A DNA stretch of 64,000 nucleotides from an uncultured Nitrosomonas sp. (GCA_949281375.1 CASDLT010000003.1:59153-123152); one strand, 5' to 3'. Shown: positions 1 through 9,494, counted from the first letter of the stretch. The notes: generated from the letters alone by a model not told the origin. Numbers and translations: made by a program.

Positions 1-1
1 T

Positions 2-1255
2 GTGCCACCTTTCCTGCATGTTCGATGTACCTTGCGAGGATCCCTGGCGTTCACAGGCAAGGGACACGCCACCGACCGCGCCGTAACCTTGGGAATGCAT
101 CGTTACACGCCGCTGGCATTGGCCAAATTGGATGTGAACGAATTGTTTCAGAAGTTATGGTTACAAACCACCCTTCAGATCGATGATAGCATCGTCATTC
201 ACTTCAATCCCGCAGAAGATATCATTTTCGATCGCGGAGATCCGCTGCCGGAACATCCAAATGGCATGATTTTCCAGTTACTGGATGGTACGGGCAAGAC
301 ACTGCTCACGGAAACCTACTTTTCGATTGGCGGCGGTTTCATCAATACCCTGGCCGAGATTGGCCAATTGGTCGCTCCGATCAAGATGGAAGTCGCAAGT
401 TCTTGCGGTTTTCCGTTTGATTGCGCCAATCAGATGATGAAAATGTCCGCTGACAGCGGCTTATCGATTGCTGCGATGAAACGCAGCAACGAACTAGAAC
501 GCATGAACGACCAAGCGCTCAACGAAGGACTCGATGCGCTGTGGGAAGCCATGCGAACCTGCCTTGAAAAAGGTCTGGTGGCGGAAGGTCGTTTGCCAGG
601 CGGGCTCAATATCAAACGCCGCGCCCATGCGCTATATCTGCAATTGCAGAGCCATCCCGAAAAAGCCACCCTGAATGACTGGCTATGCGCGTATGCGATG
701 GCGGTCAACGAGGAGAACGCAGCGGGTCACATGGTCGTGACGGCTCCCACGAATGGCGCAGCGGGTGTGATCCCGGCAGTGATCTATTACGCCGTCAAGC
801 ATGAAGGCGCAACGCAGGAGCAGGTGCGTGATTTCTTACTGGTGGCTGGCGCCATCGGCGGCTTGATCAAACATAATAGCTCGATTTCCGGTGCCGAAGT
901 GGGTTGCCAGGGCGAAGTCGGCTCGGCATCGGCAATGGCGGCGGCAGGCCTGTGCGCCATCAAAGGGGGCACCACCGCGCAAATCGAGAATGCAGCCGAA
1001 ATTGCGCTGGAACATCATCTCGGCATGACGTGTGATCCGGTCGGCAGCCTGGTCCAAGTTCCCTGCATCGAGCGTAATGGATTTGGCGCCATCAAAGCAT
1101 ACACTGCGGCATCACTTGCAATCCGCGGCGATGGCCAGCATTTCATGTCGCTCGACAATTGCATCGCCGCCATGAAACAGACTGGTCTGGAAATGTCGAT
1201 CAAATTCAAGGAAACTTCACTCGGAGGTTTGGCGGTCAGCATCACCGAATGTTGA
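2..1255 (+). CDS. sdaA: L-serine ammonia-lyase (dehydratase), 5' end cut by window
   Basis: Iron-sulfur L-serine dehydratase, which deaminates L-serine to pyruvate and ammonia in the cytoplasm. The visible 417 codons start inside the N-terminal beta domain (GSLAFTGKGHATD, conserved in SdaA) and run through the whole catalytic alpha domain. By comparison with E. coli SdaA about 40 residues, including the SSSHT segment, lie outside the window, so the apparent GTG at position 2 is not the true start. Cysteines expected to hold the 4Fe-4S cluster are present (VGCQGEVG, MTCDPVG, VPCIERNG). The very last residue is Cys (SITEC), matching the C-terminal tail cysteine known in this family to fold back on the cluster. 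The downstream DUF3422 gene is convergent, with 20 bp between stops. Confidence 0.95.
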   Translation: MPPFLHVRCTLRGSLAFTGKGHATDRAVTLGMHRYTPLALAKLDVNELFQKLWLQTTLQIDDSIVIHFNPAEDIIFDRGDPLPEHPNGMIFQLLDGTGKTLLTETYFSIGGGFINTLAEIGQLVAPIKMEVASSCGFPFDCANQMMKMSADSGLSIAAMKRSNELERMNDQALNEGLDALWEAMRTCLEKGLVAEGRLPGGLNIKRRAHALYLQLQSHPEKATLNDWLCAYAMAVNEENAAGHMVVTAPTNGAAGVIPAVIYYAVKHEGATQEQVRDFLLVAGAIGGLIKHNSSISGAEVGCQGEVGSASAMAAAGLCAIKGGTTAQIENAAEIALEHHLGMTCDPVGSLVQVPCIERNGFGAIKAYTAASLAIRGDGQHFMSLDNCIAAMKQTGLEMSIKFKETSLGGLAVSITEC

Positions 1256-1275
1256 TAATGATGGGCACGATTCGG

Positions 1276-2625
1276 TTAATGGCGTTGCAGTTTCCGAAAA
1301 ATATGCCGAACCCCCGTCACGATGAAGAAAACACCCAGCACCACCACCGGAATCGCCATTCCGGTGACTAATTCTACGTCGAGATCGTGCCCTGCCGCCT
1401 TGAGTGCTTTCAAGCCATATCCAAGAATGCCGAGCAGATAATAGCTCAATACCACCACCGACAAGCCTTCGACCGTCTCCTGCATGCGCAATTGCACATG
1501 CGCACGGTTATCCATAGATTTAAGCAAATCGCGAATCTGGCCTTCCATCGACAAATCAACGCGAGTGCGCAACAACGCCGAAGCTCGCCCCAATCGCGTA
1601 GATAACGTTTCCAGCTTGGTATGAACCAGTTCGCATGTGCCCATTGCGGAAGACAGTCGCTGGATCATGAATTCCTGTAACATCTGCAAACCTTCGATCC
1701 GTTCTTCGCGCAGTTCGGTAATGCGCAGCTTGACGATATTGTAATAAGCCCGCGAGGCATTGAAACGGTGACTTGTCTGCGCTGACATCCGCTCGGTCTC
1801 AGCTGCCAATTTCGTCAATTCCTCAAGCAATCGCTGTTCATCTTCTATGCTGTTAGTCTCGACATTGCTGGCAATCAGCGCCGCCAACCGCTGATCGGCG
1901 CGCTCCAGCCGCGGAATGATTTTTCGAGTGACCGGCAATGGCAACATCGCCAGCATGCGATAGGTCTCGATTTCCAGCAACCGCTGAACCAGTCGTCCCA
2001 CTTGGCGGCTGCGCAGGTTGTCGTCATGAATCAGGATGCGACCGAAGTTATCCTTGTGAATCTGATTGTCGCTCCAAACACTGGCTGCTCCGCCGGCGAC
2101 TTTGGAGCCGATGACCGTACCCGATGAGAATAGCGTTACCAGCTCGTGCAAACTGCGTTTCGGCCGTGACCGGTCTTCCAATGCGATATGTGTCGCCACC
2201 AATAACTCGCCTGGCAACCGCGCCACCCATTCTGCCGGCACCTCGTTGATGGCCGGATGTTCAAACGGAACATTAAAAGGCTTGGCGCGATAAATGGTAT
2301 AGGTCGAATATTCCGTATGGCGCTCCCAGCGCAATCGGAAGTCTCCAAAGTCGGCGCTGAAGTCGCTTTCATGAGCACCCGGCGGATTGATGCCGTAACG
2401 TATGCAAAGTTCACCCAGCAACTGGCGCTCCTGATCAACCCGATCGCGCTCAGATATCAACACCAGATGTGAAAGCTCGAAAGGAGGAGCCAGTAATTCA
2501 TAAGCAACCGAATTCAGTTCGGTATGTAATTCCAGTCTTTCCGGATATTCCGGCACATGCAGGGATGATTGCCGGGAAAATTGCTGCTCTGCTGACGTTG
2601 CAGTGAATGACGCGTGAACATTCAT
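1276..2625 (-). CDS. DUF3422 family membrane protein
   Basis: Uncharacterised protein of the DUF3422 family, common in proteobacteria. The N-terminal two thirds is soluble and rich in charged helices with heptad-like spacing (LEELTKLAAETERMSAQ and following). Two membrane helices lie at the C terminus (VVVLSYYLLGILGYG and GMAIPVVVLGVFFIVTG), ending in a basic tail (RHIFRKLQRH). The open frame extends upstream to 2697, but the ATG at 2625 (MNVHASFTATS) is preferred: the 24 upstream residues look non-coding and family members usually start close to this point. No strong ribosome site is visible at either start. Function is unknown; the coiled-coil plus anchor layout suggests a membrane-tethered structural or signalling role, which is inference only. 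Confidence 0.85.
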   Translation of the reverse strand: MNVHASFTATSAEQQFSRQSSLHVPEYPERLELHTELNSVAYELLAPPFELSHLVLISERDRVDQERQLLGELCIRYGINPPGAHESDFSADFGDFRLRWERHTEYSTYTIYRAKPFNVPFEHPAINEVPAEWVARLPGELLVATHIALEDRSRPKRSLHELVTLFSSGTVIGSKVAGGAASVWSDNQIHKDNFGRILIHDDNLRSRQVGRLVQRLLEIETYRMLAMLPLPVTRKIIPRLERADQRLAALIASNVETNSIEDEQRLLEELTKLAAETERMSAQTSHRFNASRAYYNIVKLRITELREERIEGLQMLQEFMIQRLSSAMGTCELVHTKLETLSTRLGRASALLRTRVDLSMEGQIRDLLKSMDNRAHVQLRMQETVEGLSVVVLSYYLLGILGYGLKALKAAGHDLDVELVTGMAIPVVVLGVFFIVTGVRHIFRKLQRH

Positions 2626-2993
2626 AAACAATGGCCTGATTATATTAAAACAAGTGGTTATTCGCTTGATCTGACATGATCCAGCAAGACATAACATACC
2701 GAAACAAGATGATCTGTCGATGAATCTTTTATGACAAACTCATGAACCGATGCAGCAGGGTCGGCAGGAACTTCATGCAGCAACTTTCTAAAAGCCTCGT
2801 CCGTTAATTCTCGCCCAAACCAAAACTGTTGAACGCACTGTTCTCATTGCTGTACCGAACATTTGCCCTTCTCGCTACCAGCATTTTTTACTAGTACATC
2901 GATGAATGATCTGTGTATCATCGTTCATGCGATGCCAAACCTTGGCCGCACAATATAACCCAATTACTACACAAACAAACAGAGGGGAAAATC
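2626..2993. other. intergenic region, divergent promoters expected
   Basis: This stretch separates the DUF3422 gene (minus) from a small membrane-protein gene (plus). I see no open frame with a ribosome site. An imperfect inverted repeat (ATGAATGAT, six bases, ATCATCGTTCAT) lies near 2903-2928, overlapping a TATCAT (2916-2921) that could be a -10 element for the rightward gene. No good -35 accompanies it, so promoter and operator are only suggestions. Confidence 0.3.
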
Positions 2994-3452
2994 ATGGGCG
3001 CCATTTTCTTTTATATAGTCGTTTATTTCGTTGGATACTACGGTTCCAACATCCTGAATATGCTTACAGTACGACCGCTGGTGAACAATCGCTATATGGC
3101 GGCACTCATGCCCGTCTATGGAATAGCCGCGATGCATGCGTACATGATCGTCACACGGCCATTGCCGGCAGGCGCTGACATCACGATCGAATATGCCTTG
3201 CTGGTATTCGTCACGTTGCCGGTGGTGGTGGTGACGTTGGGTGCAACCTATTTCATGTGGAATCATAAAGCCAAGCAGGACGATCATTCTGAACATTCCA
3301 CCGAGGACGGACAGCCGGCAGCTGAAGCGTTAGCTGCCAAGACCCCATTGCCGGACACACACGCTCAGGCTGAAAGCAGTGACTCAACGACTCCACATTC
3401 GACCCAGACCATGGACACCGCTGACAAGCCCAGCGATACCAAACCTCATTAA
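2994..3452 (+). CDS. small membrane protein with hydrophilic C-terminal tail
   Basis: Hypothetical inner-membrane protein of 152 residues; family not recognised. The ATG at 2994 is chosen because AGAGGGGAA lies just upstream at a proper distance; the frame extends further upstream without such support. Visible are an N-terminal hydrophobic segment (IFFYIVVYFVGYYGSNIL), a second (YMAALMPVYGIAAMHAYM) and a third (YALLVFVTLPVVVVTLGATYFMW), so about three membrane helices. A tail of roughly 60 residues follows, very rich in His, Asp, Ser, Thr and Ala (KAKQDDHSEHSTEDG and beyond), probably disordered and possibly able to bind metal. It stands alone with its own upstream region. No function can be assigned. 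Confidence 0.75.
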   Translation: MGAIFFYIVVYFVGYYGSNILNMLTVRPLVNNRYMAALMPVYGIAAMHAYMIVTRPLPAGADITIEYALLVFVTLPVVVVTLGATYFMWNHKAKQDDHSEHSTEDGQPAAEALAAKTPLPDTHAQAESSDSTTPHSTQTMDTADKPSDTKPH

Positions 3453-3579
3453 GGTCGTTCTCAGCAAGCCGCAAGCGAGGATCAGGCTGGACTGTTCATT
3501 GACTGATCACAAACCATGCTTGCTGAACTGATTTCAGCCCGGCCTGACCGATTGCTGGCGATTGGGGAACTCCTTCAGC

Positions 3580-4050
3580 TTATCTGTCGACGATGACATG
3601 TTCCTTCTGTGCGCTCAGTGTGCCTTGTTGAATGATCGCCAGCGTCAGCCGTGAAATCGCCACTCGTTTGCCAGTGGCTTCCTCGATGATATCGGTCTGC
3701 CAGACCTGTGTGCGCCGGCCGGTATGCAGCGGGGTGCAAATGCCAATGACATGACCTTTGGTCACGGCCCGGATGTGATTGATGTTCAATTCCAATCCTA
3801 CCGCACGGTATTGTTCCGGATCGATCGTCATCCATCCTGACACGCTTCCCAGCGTTTCCGACAATACGCAACTCGCGCCGCCGTGCAGGATGCCAAACGG
3901 TTGCGTCGTTCGCTTATCCACCGGCATCCGTCCTTTCAGATAATCAGATCCCAATTCGACGAATTCGATGCCGATATGCTGGCCCATGTTGGCATTCCTC
4001 AAGCCTTCCAAATAATCAATGGTATATTCTTTAAACCATAATGCGCTCAT
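3580..4050 (-). CDS. PaaI/MenI-type hotdog-fold acyl-CoA thioesterase
   Basis: Single hotdog domain of 156 residues, resembling E. coli YdiI/MenI and PaaI thioesterases, which hydrolyse acyl- or aryl-CoA thioesters. The diagnostic GILHGGASCVLSETLG segment is present: His56-Gly-Gly begins the hotdog helix, and Glu65 matches the catalytic acid of the YdiI branch. The start is supported by AAGGAGAG seven bases ahead of the ATG. It lies downstream of the thiolase and the multifunctional beta-oxidation gene on the same strand but is separated from them by 450 bp containing repeat elements, so co-transcription is doubtful. The substrate cannot be read from sequence: a general acyl-CoA proofreading or release role is as likely as a menaquinone-type role. 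Confidence 0.85.
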   Translation of the reverse strand: MSALWFKEYTIDYLEGLRNANMGQHIGIEFVELGSDYLKGRMPVDKRTTQPFGILHGGASCVLSETLGSVSGWMTIDPEQYRAVGLELNINHIRAVTKGHVIGICTPLHTGRRTQVWQTDIIEEATGKRVAISRLTLAIIQQGTLSAQKEHVIVDR

Positions 4051-4201
4051 AACTCTCCTTGTTGTGATTGATCACCGCAAGCCGTCTTCAGCGATGAAAT
4101 AATAAAGGAACGGATTATAATGCAAGGAAGGTGCAGGGCGAACTGCCAAGCTGTAACAGGGATTAACAAAATATTTTCGGTTAGCCCTTGAGTTTGCTGA
4201 T

Positions 4202-4300
4202 GAAGCGCTGATCGATCAAACAAACGAAATGCGTGCAAGCTGAAAAGAATGCGACAACCGAAACCTACCAATCAGATAAGCCAAACCAGAAATGCACACG
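4202..4300 (-). repeat. decayed, partial copy of the ~150-bp inverted-repeat element
   Basis: Read on the plus strand, GAAGCGCTGATCGATCAA at 4202, then AATGCGACAACCGAAAC near 4248 and AATCAGATAAG near 4270, align in order with the reverse complement of the element at 55769-55920 (GCGCTGATTAATTCAA, AACGCAACAACCGAGAC, AATCTGATAGG). The right part is lost or overwritten where the second copy begins at 4301, so this looks like an older copy abutting or invaded by a younger one in the opposite orientation. Confidence 0.6.
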
Positions 4301-4447
4301 AAGGCAACGCCGATTAATTCACTGCACGAAGGAATCGCTTAGTTGCGCGCCACTCGCTCCTTCTCCATCGCTGATAGTCCTCGTTTATGTGTTCCGTGCG
4401 CCTTATGCTCCATCTCGTTCGCCGAATTAATCAGCATTTCCCTAATG
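4301..4447 (+). repeat. MITE-like ~150-bp inverted-repeat element, copy 1
   Basis: Begins AAGGCAACGCCGATTAATTC and ends GAATTAATCAGCATTTCCCT, giving imperfect terminal inverted repeats built around GCTGATTAATTC. The interior aligns along its length with 55769-55920: shared blocks include ACTGCAC, AGTTGCGCG/TGTTGCGCG, CACTCGCTCC/CACTCCCTC, GTGTTCCGTGCGCCT/GCGTTCCGTGCGCCT and CTCGTTCG/CACGTTCG. It has no coding capacity. It sits just beyond the 3' end of the thiolase gene. Confidence 0.75.
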
Positions 4448-4500
4448 AAGAAGTTAGCGCACGCTGCCGATCAATAGATTGCCGGCGACGACTCGCTGTG

Positions 4501-5700
4501 TTACAGCGCCTCAAACACCCCCGCAGCCCCCATACCGCTGCCGACACACATGGTCACCATGCCGTATTTCTGATGGTGCCGCCGCAGTCCATGCAATAAT
4601 GTCGCAACACGAATCGAACCGGTCGCACCCAAAGGATGACCCAAGGCAATCGCTCCACCCAGCGGATTCACCTTGGCGCGATCCAGTCCGAGGTCGCGAA
4701 TCACTGCCAGACTTTGCGCTGCAAATGCCTCGTTCAATTCAATCCAGTCCAGATCATCCTGTTTGATACCGGTTTGCGCCAATACCTTGGGAATCGCCTT
4801 CATCGGGCCGACGCCCATGATTTCAGGCGGCACGCCAATCACGGAATAACCGATGAACCGTCCGAGCGGTGACAGGTTATACCGTTTCATTGCCGCTTCA
4901 CTCATCAGCACCACGGCGCCTGCGCCATCGGACATTTGCGAGCTGTTACCGGCAGTCACCGATCCCTTGGCGGCAAAAACCGGCTTCAATTTCGCCAGCG
5001 CTTCCAGGCTGGTATCGGCCCGCGGCCCTTCATCAGTGCCTTTGATGACGACTTCTTCCCGCACGGTGTGCGATGCCAGGTCAGGATGCTTCTCATCCAC
5101 CGGATACGGCGTGATCTCCTGCAGAAATTCTCCCGTTTCAATCGCTTTCAACGCACGCTGATGACTGGTCAATGCAAATTCATCCTGATCCTCACGGGAA
5201 ACGTGCCATTGTTCCGCCACTTTCTCAGCCGTCATTCCCATGCCATATGCGATGGCGACGTTCTCTTCGTGCTCGAACATCGCCGGATTCATCGACACTT
5301 TGTTCCCCATCATCGGCACCATGCTCATGCTCTCGGTTCCGGCAGCGATCATCACATCGGCTTCGCCGAGCCGGATGCGATCCGCCGCCAGCGCTACCGA
5401 CTGTAATCCGGACGCACAGAAGCGGTTGATTGTTATACCCGGCACATGATTCGGAAAACCTGCCAGCAATAAGGCCACGCGTGCAACGTTGATACCCTGC
5501 TCCGCTTCTGGCATGGCGCATCCGACGATCACGTCTTCGACCGCTGCTGCATCGAGTCCCTGGCATTGCTTCATCACGGCCTGCAACACATGCACCAGCA
5601 TGTCGTCAGGACGAACGTGCTTGAACATGCCGCGCGGCGCTTTACCCACCGGCGTGCGCGTGGCGGCGACTATATAGGCTTCCTGCGTTTGCTTAGTCAT
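4501..5700 (-). CDS. acetyl-CoA C-acyltransferase (thiolase)
   Basis: Thiolase of 399 residues, catalysing the CoA-dependent cleavage of 3-ketoacyl-CoA, the last step of beta-oxidation. Catalytic residues are all present: Cys95 in [11 protein letters not shown] (acyl acceptor), His355 in GHPLGATGS, and Cys385 in [11 protein letters not shown]. The length is normal for the family. The ATG at 5700 has GGAGAAA at good spacing. It is 51 bp downstream of the hydroxyacyl-CoA dehydrogenase/hydratase gene on the same strand, and the pair forms a classical beta-oxidation operon encoding two partners of one pathway. The preference of degradative over biosynthetic (acetoacetyl-CoA forming) direction rests on this neighbour. 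Confidence 0.93.
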   Translation of the reverse strand: MTKQTQEAYIVAATRTPVGKAPRGMFKHVRPDDMLVHVLQAVMKQCQGLDAAAVEDVIVGCAMPEAEQGINVARVALLLAGFPNHVPGITINRFCASGLQSVALAADRIRLGEADVMIAAGTESMSMVPMMGNKVSMNPAMFEHEENVAIAYGMGMTAEKVAEQWHVSREDQDEFALTSHQRALKAIETGEFLQEITPYPVDEKHPDLASHTVREEVVIKGTDEGPRADTSLEALAKLKPVFAAKGSVTAGNSSQMSDGAGAVVLMSEAAMKRYNLSPLGRFIGYSVIGVPPEIMGVGPMKAIPKVLAQTGIKQDDLDWIELNEAFAAQSLAVIRDLGLDRAKVNPLGGAIALGHPLGATGSIRVATLLHGLRRHHQKYGMVTMCVGSGMGAAGVFEAL

Positions 5701-5751
5701 AGATTTCTCCGTATTTCGTCGATCGGGATATGGGTTCGGATGAGCGGCTCA

Positions 5752-8277
5752 TCAGTTTCTCAACGGCTTGCCGGTTTTCAAGGTATGTTCGATACGCGCT
5801 TGAGTTTTCTCGGTTGCGATCAGTTCCATGAATGCTGTGCGCTCTAGTTCCAGAAACCAGTCTTCATCAACCAGACTGCCGGGCGTCAGATTACCGCCAC
5901 ACATTACATGCGCCAGTTTATTGCCAATTAGGAAATCATGTTCGGAAATGAACTCACCTTCCAGTAAATTGACCAGTTGACTCTCGATGGTCGCAATGCC
6001 GGCGTCACCCGCAACTGGAATTTCGCGCCAGTGCAATGGCGGGCGATAACCCGATTCAGCCAGCGCCAATGCTTGCGCCTTGGCCACATACAGCAATTCG
6101 AACCGATTCATGACGACGATATCGGCGGGACGCAAAAAGCCCAGTTCTTTTGCATGCTCCGCGCTTTTCCCCAGCTCGGCCATCGCAACGGTTTGAAAAT
6201 AGTGTTTCAGTTGCGGAAACGGATCGCCATCAATGGCATTCTGTGCTGCCCGCATCGCAAACTCTTTGCATCCGCCGCCGGCCGGCAGTAAACCCACGCC
6301 GGTTTCTACCAATCCAATGTAACTCTCCAGCGTCGCCACCGCGCGATCGCAGTGCATTACGAATTCGCACCCGCCTCCCAGCGCCAGGCCATCGACAGCG
6401 GCAACGGTAGGAATCATCGAATAACGCAATGCCTGAGAAGTCTGCTGAAATGATTGGATCATGCCATTGACTTCCGCCAGTTTCTTGCTCATCAGAGCAT
6501 CGGCCAAGTCGAGATCTCGCGCAACTTGCAACACGGTCGCCTGCGCCGACTTCTTGAATTTTTTCAGAAAGGATTGAAACGGTGAAGGTTTGGGTGGCGC
6601 ACCGGCTGCGCCACCCTGCTGCGCATTCGGTTTGGGCCGCTCGGTGGCTTTTTGTAAATTTGCGCCCGCCGAGAACGGTGGCTCGGTTTGCCAGATTACG
6701 AGAGCGCGCCAATTTTTTTCAGCCTCTTTGATCGCTTGCTGCACGCCATTCAGCACGTCGATACCGATCGTGTGCATCTTGCTCTTGAAGCTCAGGATGG
6801 CAATTTGATCGCCGGTATGCCACAGCCTGACGGCATCGGTTTCAAAAATGGTTTCACCATACACCGCTTCTTCACCCATCAAGCGATCAGGAAATAATTG
6901 ACGCTGATAAACTGGTAACTGAGAGCGTGGCTGCATTTTTCCGGTAGCCGGTGCAAAGGAACCTTGCGGGGTATGAACTCTTTCCGTCAAGCCATCGGCA
7001 ATTTCCATGACCCATGAAGGCAATGGCGCCTGACTCATCGTTTTGCCAGCGGCGATGTCTTCTTGAAGCCATTGCGTGATCTGTTTCCAGCCGGCAGCCT
7101 GCCAGATTTCGAATGGCCCTTGATTCCAGCCAAATCCCCAGCGCACGGCGAGATCCAGATCTCGCGTGTTGGCTGCGATAGCTTCCAATTGCACGGCGCA
7201 GTAATGGAATAAATCCCGGAAAATCGACCATAAGAATTGCGCCTGGGGTTCCTGGCTGTTGCGGAGCGCAGCAAATTTTTCCGGTGGACTGCTGTATTTC
7301 AGCAATTGCTTTAATGCCTCATTAGCTTCAGCATCTGCCAAACGGTAAGCGCGCGTCGCCAGGTCCAGCACATGAATTTCTTTATTGATTTTCTGATAAA
7401 CCCCGCGTTTGACCTTTTCTCCCAGCGCCCCTTGGTCTATCAGGCCCTCCAGCCAATCCGGCACGACAAAGAAGGCATGCCACGGATCATGCGGCAAGGT
7501 ATCGCGCATGGTATTGATCACATGCGCCAGCGTATCCAGACCAACCACATCAGCCGTGCGAAACGTAGCACTCTTGGGACGGCCGATCAGCGCACCTGTC
7601 AGCGCATCCACCAGATCGAAGCCGAAATCGAATGCCCGACCATGGTGCATCGTGGCCAGCAAAGAAAATACTCCAATCCGGTTGGCGATGAAATTGGGAG
7701 TATCCTTGGCGCGAATGACGCCCTTGCCGAGCGTCGTAACCAGAAATTCTTCCAGATGATCCAGCATGTCGGCATCGCTGACCTGGCAGGGAATCAACTC
7801 GACCAGGTGCATGTAACGCGGCGGATTGAAAAAATGAATGCCGCAGAAACGGTGCCGAAGACTTTCCGGAAATGCTTCAGCCAATTGATTGATCGACAAG
7901 CCCGAGGTATTACTGGCGAAAATCGTATTCTCACCCAGAAATGGCGCCACCTTGACATACAAATCGCGCTTCCAGTCCATGCGTTCGGCAATCGCTTCGA
8001 TCACCAGATCGCATTCTTTGAGCAATTCGAGATGTTGATCATAATTGGCGGATCGAATGAAAGCTGCTTTGGCCTTGATGGACAGCGGCGCAGGTTCTTG
8101 TTTATTCAGCTTCTCCACTGCCTTGATGACATTGGCATTGGGATTTTTCGCATCGCCGGGCAGTTCGAACAACAATGTTTCAATATTGGCATTCACCAGA
8201 TGCGCTGCAATCTGCGCGCCCATGACGCCTGCCCCGAGTACCGCCGCCTTACGGATTAAAAAACGCTGGTCACCCAA
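5752..8277 (-). CDS. 3-hydroxyacyl-CoA dehydrogenase / enoyl-CoA hydratase (FadN/FadB-like)
   Basis: Multifunctional beta-oxidation enzyme of 841 residues. In order: an NAD-binding Rossmann segment with AAVLGAGVMGAQIAAHL near residues 10-27; the hydroxyacyl-CoA dehydrogenase core with SNTSGLSINQLAEAFP and FCGIHFFNPPRYMHLVELIP; the C-terminal dehydrogenase domain; and a C-terminal enoyl-CoA hydratase/isomerase domain with VDGLALGGGCEFVMHCDRA. Dehydrogenase-first order matches Bacillus FadN, not E. coli FadB, where hydratase comes first. An in-frame ATG exists at 8346, but the TTG at 8277 is preferred: AGGAGG sits five bases upstream and the protein then begins just before the Rossmann motif as in relatives. 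It is first in an operon with the thiolase. Confidence 0.9.
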   Translation of the reverse strand: MGDQRFLIRKAAVLGAGVMGAQIAAHLVNANIETLLFELPGDAKNPNANVIKAVEKLNKQEPAPLSIKAKAAFIRSANYDQHLELLKECDLVIEAIAERMDWKRDLYVKVAPFLGENTIFASNTSGLSINQLAEAFPESLRHRFCGIHFFNPPRYMHLVELIPCQVSDADMLDHLEEFLVTTLGKGVIRAKDTPNFIANRIGVFSLLATMHHGRAFDFGFDLVDALTGALIGRPKSATFRTADVVGLDTLAHVINTMRDTLPHDPWHAFFVVPDWLEGLIDQGALGEKVKRGVYQKINKEIHVLDLATRAYRLADAEANEALKQLLKYSSPPEKFAALRNSQEPQAQFLWSIFRDLFHYCAVQLEAIAANTRDLDLAVRWGFGWNQGPFEIWQAAGWKQITQWLQEDIAAGKTMSQAPLPSWVMEIADGLTERVHTPQGSFAPATGKMQPRSQLPVYQRQLFPDRLMGEEAVYGETIFETDAVRLWHTGDQIAILSFKSKMHTIGIDVLNGVQQAIKEAEKNWRALVIWQTEPPFSAGANLQKATERPKPNAQQGGAAGAPPKPSPFQSFLKKFKKSAQATVLQVARDLDLADALMSKKLAEVNGMIQSFQQTSQALRYSMIPTVAAVDGLALGGGCEFVMHCDRAVATLESYIGLVETGVGLLPAGGGCKEFAMRAAQNAIDGDPFPQLKHYFQTVAMAELGKSAEHAKELGFLRPADIVVMNRFELLYVAKAQALALAESGYRPPLHWREIPVAGDAGIATIESQLVNLLEGEFISEHDFLIGNKLAHVMCGGNLTPGSLVDEDWFLELERTAFMELIATEKTQARIEHTLKTGKPLRN

Positions 8278-8289
8278 TTTCGCCTCCTG
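8278..8289 (-). promoter_or_regulatory. ribosome binding site deciding a TTG start
   Basis: On the minus strand CAGGAGG followed by CGAAA precedes TTG (8277-8275). This near-perfect Shine-Dalgarno at ideal spacing is the main reason for placing the start of the hydroxyacyl-CoA dehydrogenase gene here rather than at the ATG 69 bases upstream. Confidence 0.7.
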
Positions 8290-8549
8290 CTTGATCCGGT
8301 TATGGAAGAAAACATGTTCGTATCGGTTGTTGCTGAGAGAGTACAAGCATGATGCGCAAAGCGCAAGCCTGTTCGTTCACAGAGATTCTACACAGCTATT
8401 GCGCCGTTCCTTTTCGCTTCACTGTGCCAAGGAAATCCCTAACAGCCCGCCCGCTATCTGTTTCAGAATTGACTGAGCAAAAATGATATATCTGACAATG
8501 AAGCCCGCGGCCCAGTAGCAAGCCTAAGATTCATCCGTTAGCAGCAATC

Positions 8550-8903
8550 CTAGCGCCATACCGCCGTAAATTGCTCCTCGTTGAAACCGACGGTTGCGCG
8601 CACACCATCCGTCAGCAGCGGCCTTTTGATCAAGCGGCCGTTACTGGCGAACAAAGCCAGGATTTCGCGCTGAGACAATGCCGGCAAACGCTCCTTGATC
8701 TTTAATTCACGATATTGCACGCCACTGGTATTGAACAGTTTATTCAATGACACTTCGGCGCGAGCAACGATTGCCGTGAGTTCTTCTGCCGAAGGCGGAT
8801 TTTCGGTGATATCGATAAATTCATACGCGGCCCCGATCTGTTTCAGAAATTGTTCCGCTTTGCGGCAAGTCCCGCATTGCTTATAGCCATAAAATTTCAG
8901 CAT
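8550..8903 (-). CDS. ArsC/Spx family protein (YffB-like)
   Basis: Thioredoxin-fold protein of 117 residues of the arsenate reductase/Spx superfamily. It starts MLKFYGYKQCGTC: Cys10 and Cys13 form a CxxC motif, followed by RKAEQFLKQIGAAYEFIDI and the family signature LFNTSGVQYREL, and later RLIKRPLLTDG (the conserved cis-Pro region). The start at 8903 is chosen because GGGAGA lies upstream; a longer frame to 8942 would add 13 atypical residues. Similar short proteins (YffB) are usually annotated as arsenate reductase-like but the true substrate is unknown, and a redox-switch or glutathione-dependent reductase role is possible. It lies 35 bp downstream of the cupin gene, so the two are probably co-transcribed. 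Confidence 0.88.
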   Translation of the reverse strand: MLKFYGYKQCGTCRKAEQFLKQIGAAYEFIDITENPPSAEELTAIVARAEVSLNKLFNTSGVQYRELKIKERLPALSQREILALFASNGRLIKRPLLTDGVRATVGFNEEQFTAVWR

Positions 8904-8938
8904 TGGTCGTTCTCCCGGCTTGGAATCATCGAAAACGG

Positions 8939-9277
8939 TCATTCGCCGCCTTTAGGCCCCCAGAACACCACCCAGGTGCAAAAATCATCGGAAAAATTTT
9001 CAAACCGATGCTCGGCATTGGCCGCAACAAAAAAAACCATGCCCGGCTCGCATCGATGGCGTTCGCCCGCAACCACGATTTCGCCTTGACCGCTATGAAT
9101 GAAATACAATTCATCCTGATCATGCGGTGTTTGAATGTCGGTTCCTCTCGGCGCATAGACTTCGACCGACATCGAACCGTGCACGAACGCCTGTGTAAAC
9201 GGTTCGCCCATCGGCCATTCAGCAGAAGCCGGGCCGGGAATTTTTTTTATCAGATCGGATAGGGTCGCTTTCATCAT
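8939..9277 (-). CDS. small cupin-domain protein
   Basis: Single-domain cupin of 112 residues. The two cupin motifs are readable: TPHDQDELYFIHSGQGEIVV (motif 1, with a conserved His and Glu) and PGMVFFVAANAEHRFEN (motif 2, with the second His), so a metal site is likely intact. Such minimal cupins can be isomerases, dioxygenases or sensors, and nothing here decides which. ATG codons occur at 9277 and 9274; neither has a strong ribosome site. It is first of a probable two-gene unit with the ArsC/Spx-like gene. The 217 bp upstream toward the monooxygenase contain no recognisable gene. Confidence 0.8.
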   Translation of the reverse strand: MMKATLSDLIKKIPGPASAEWPMGEPFTQAFVHGSMSVEVYAPRGTDIQTPHDQDELYFIHSGQGEIVVAGERHRCEPGMVFFVAANAEHRFENFSDDFCTWVVFWGPKGGE

Positions 9278-9494
9278 GTCGCTGCCGGTGAATTCATGCA
9301 GTTTTGAAGGTGTAGGTGAGATTTGAATGAGAGCAAGTATAAGTGAACTCCCTTGTCACTACCAACTTTTGCCTTATCAAGAATTTTTTGCGCATTCTGT
9401 CCCGGCGTGCTCCTCCCCGGCTCTTAGCAGATCATCGGCTGACCTGTTCATGCCTTACACAGGGTTACTTTGCATGAGGTCATTGAGTCCGCGA

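Noticed and set aside
4051..4500. Short plus-strand open frames of 65-95 codons in the gap before the thiolase stop
   Set aside because: They run through the MITE-like copies and into the thiolase antisense, without ribosome sites.
7372..8259. Long open frame (295 codons) on the plus strand
   Set aside because: It lies wholly opposite the hydroxyacyl-CoA dehydrogenase gene, has no ribosome site and no recognisable domain; it is an antisense shadow of a conserved gene.
8381..8470. Weak similarity to the right half of the repeat element (CCGTTCC and CCCTAAC blocks)
   Set aside because: Only short scattered matches, and the terminal GCTGATTAATT motif is missing; not enough to call a further copy.
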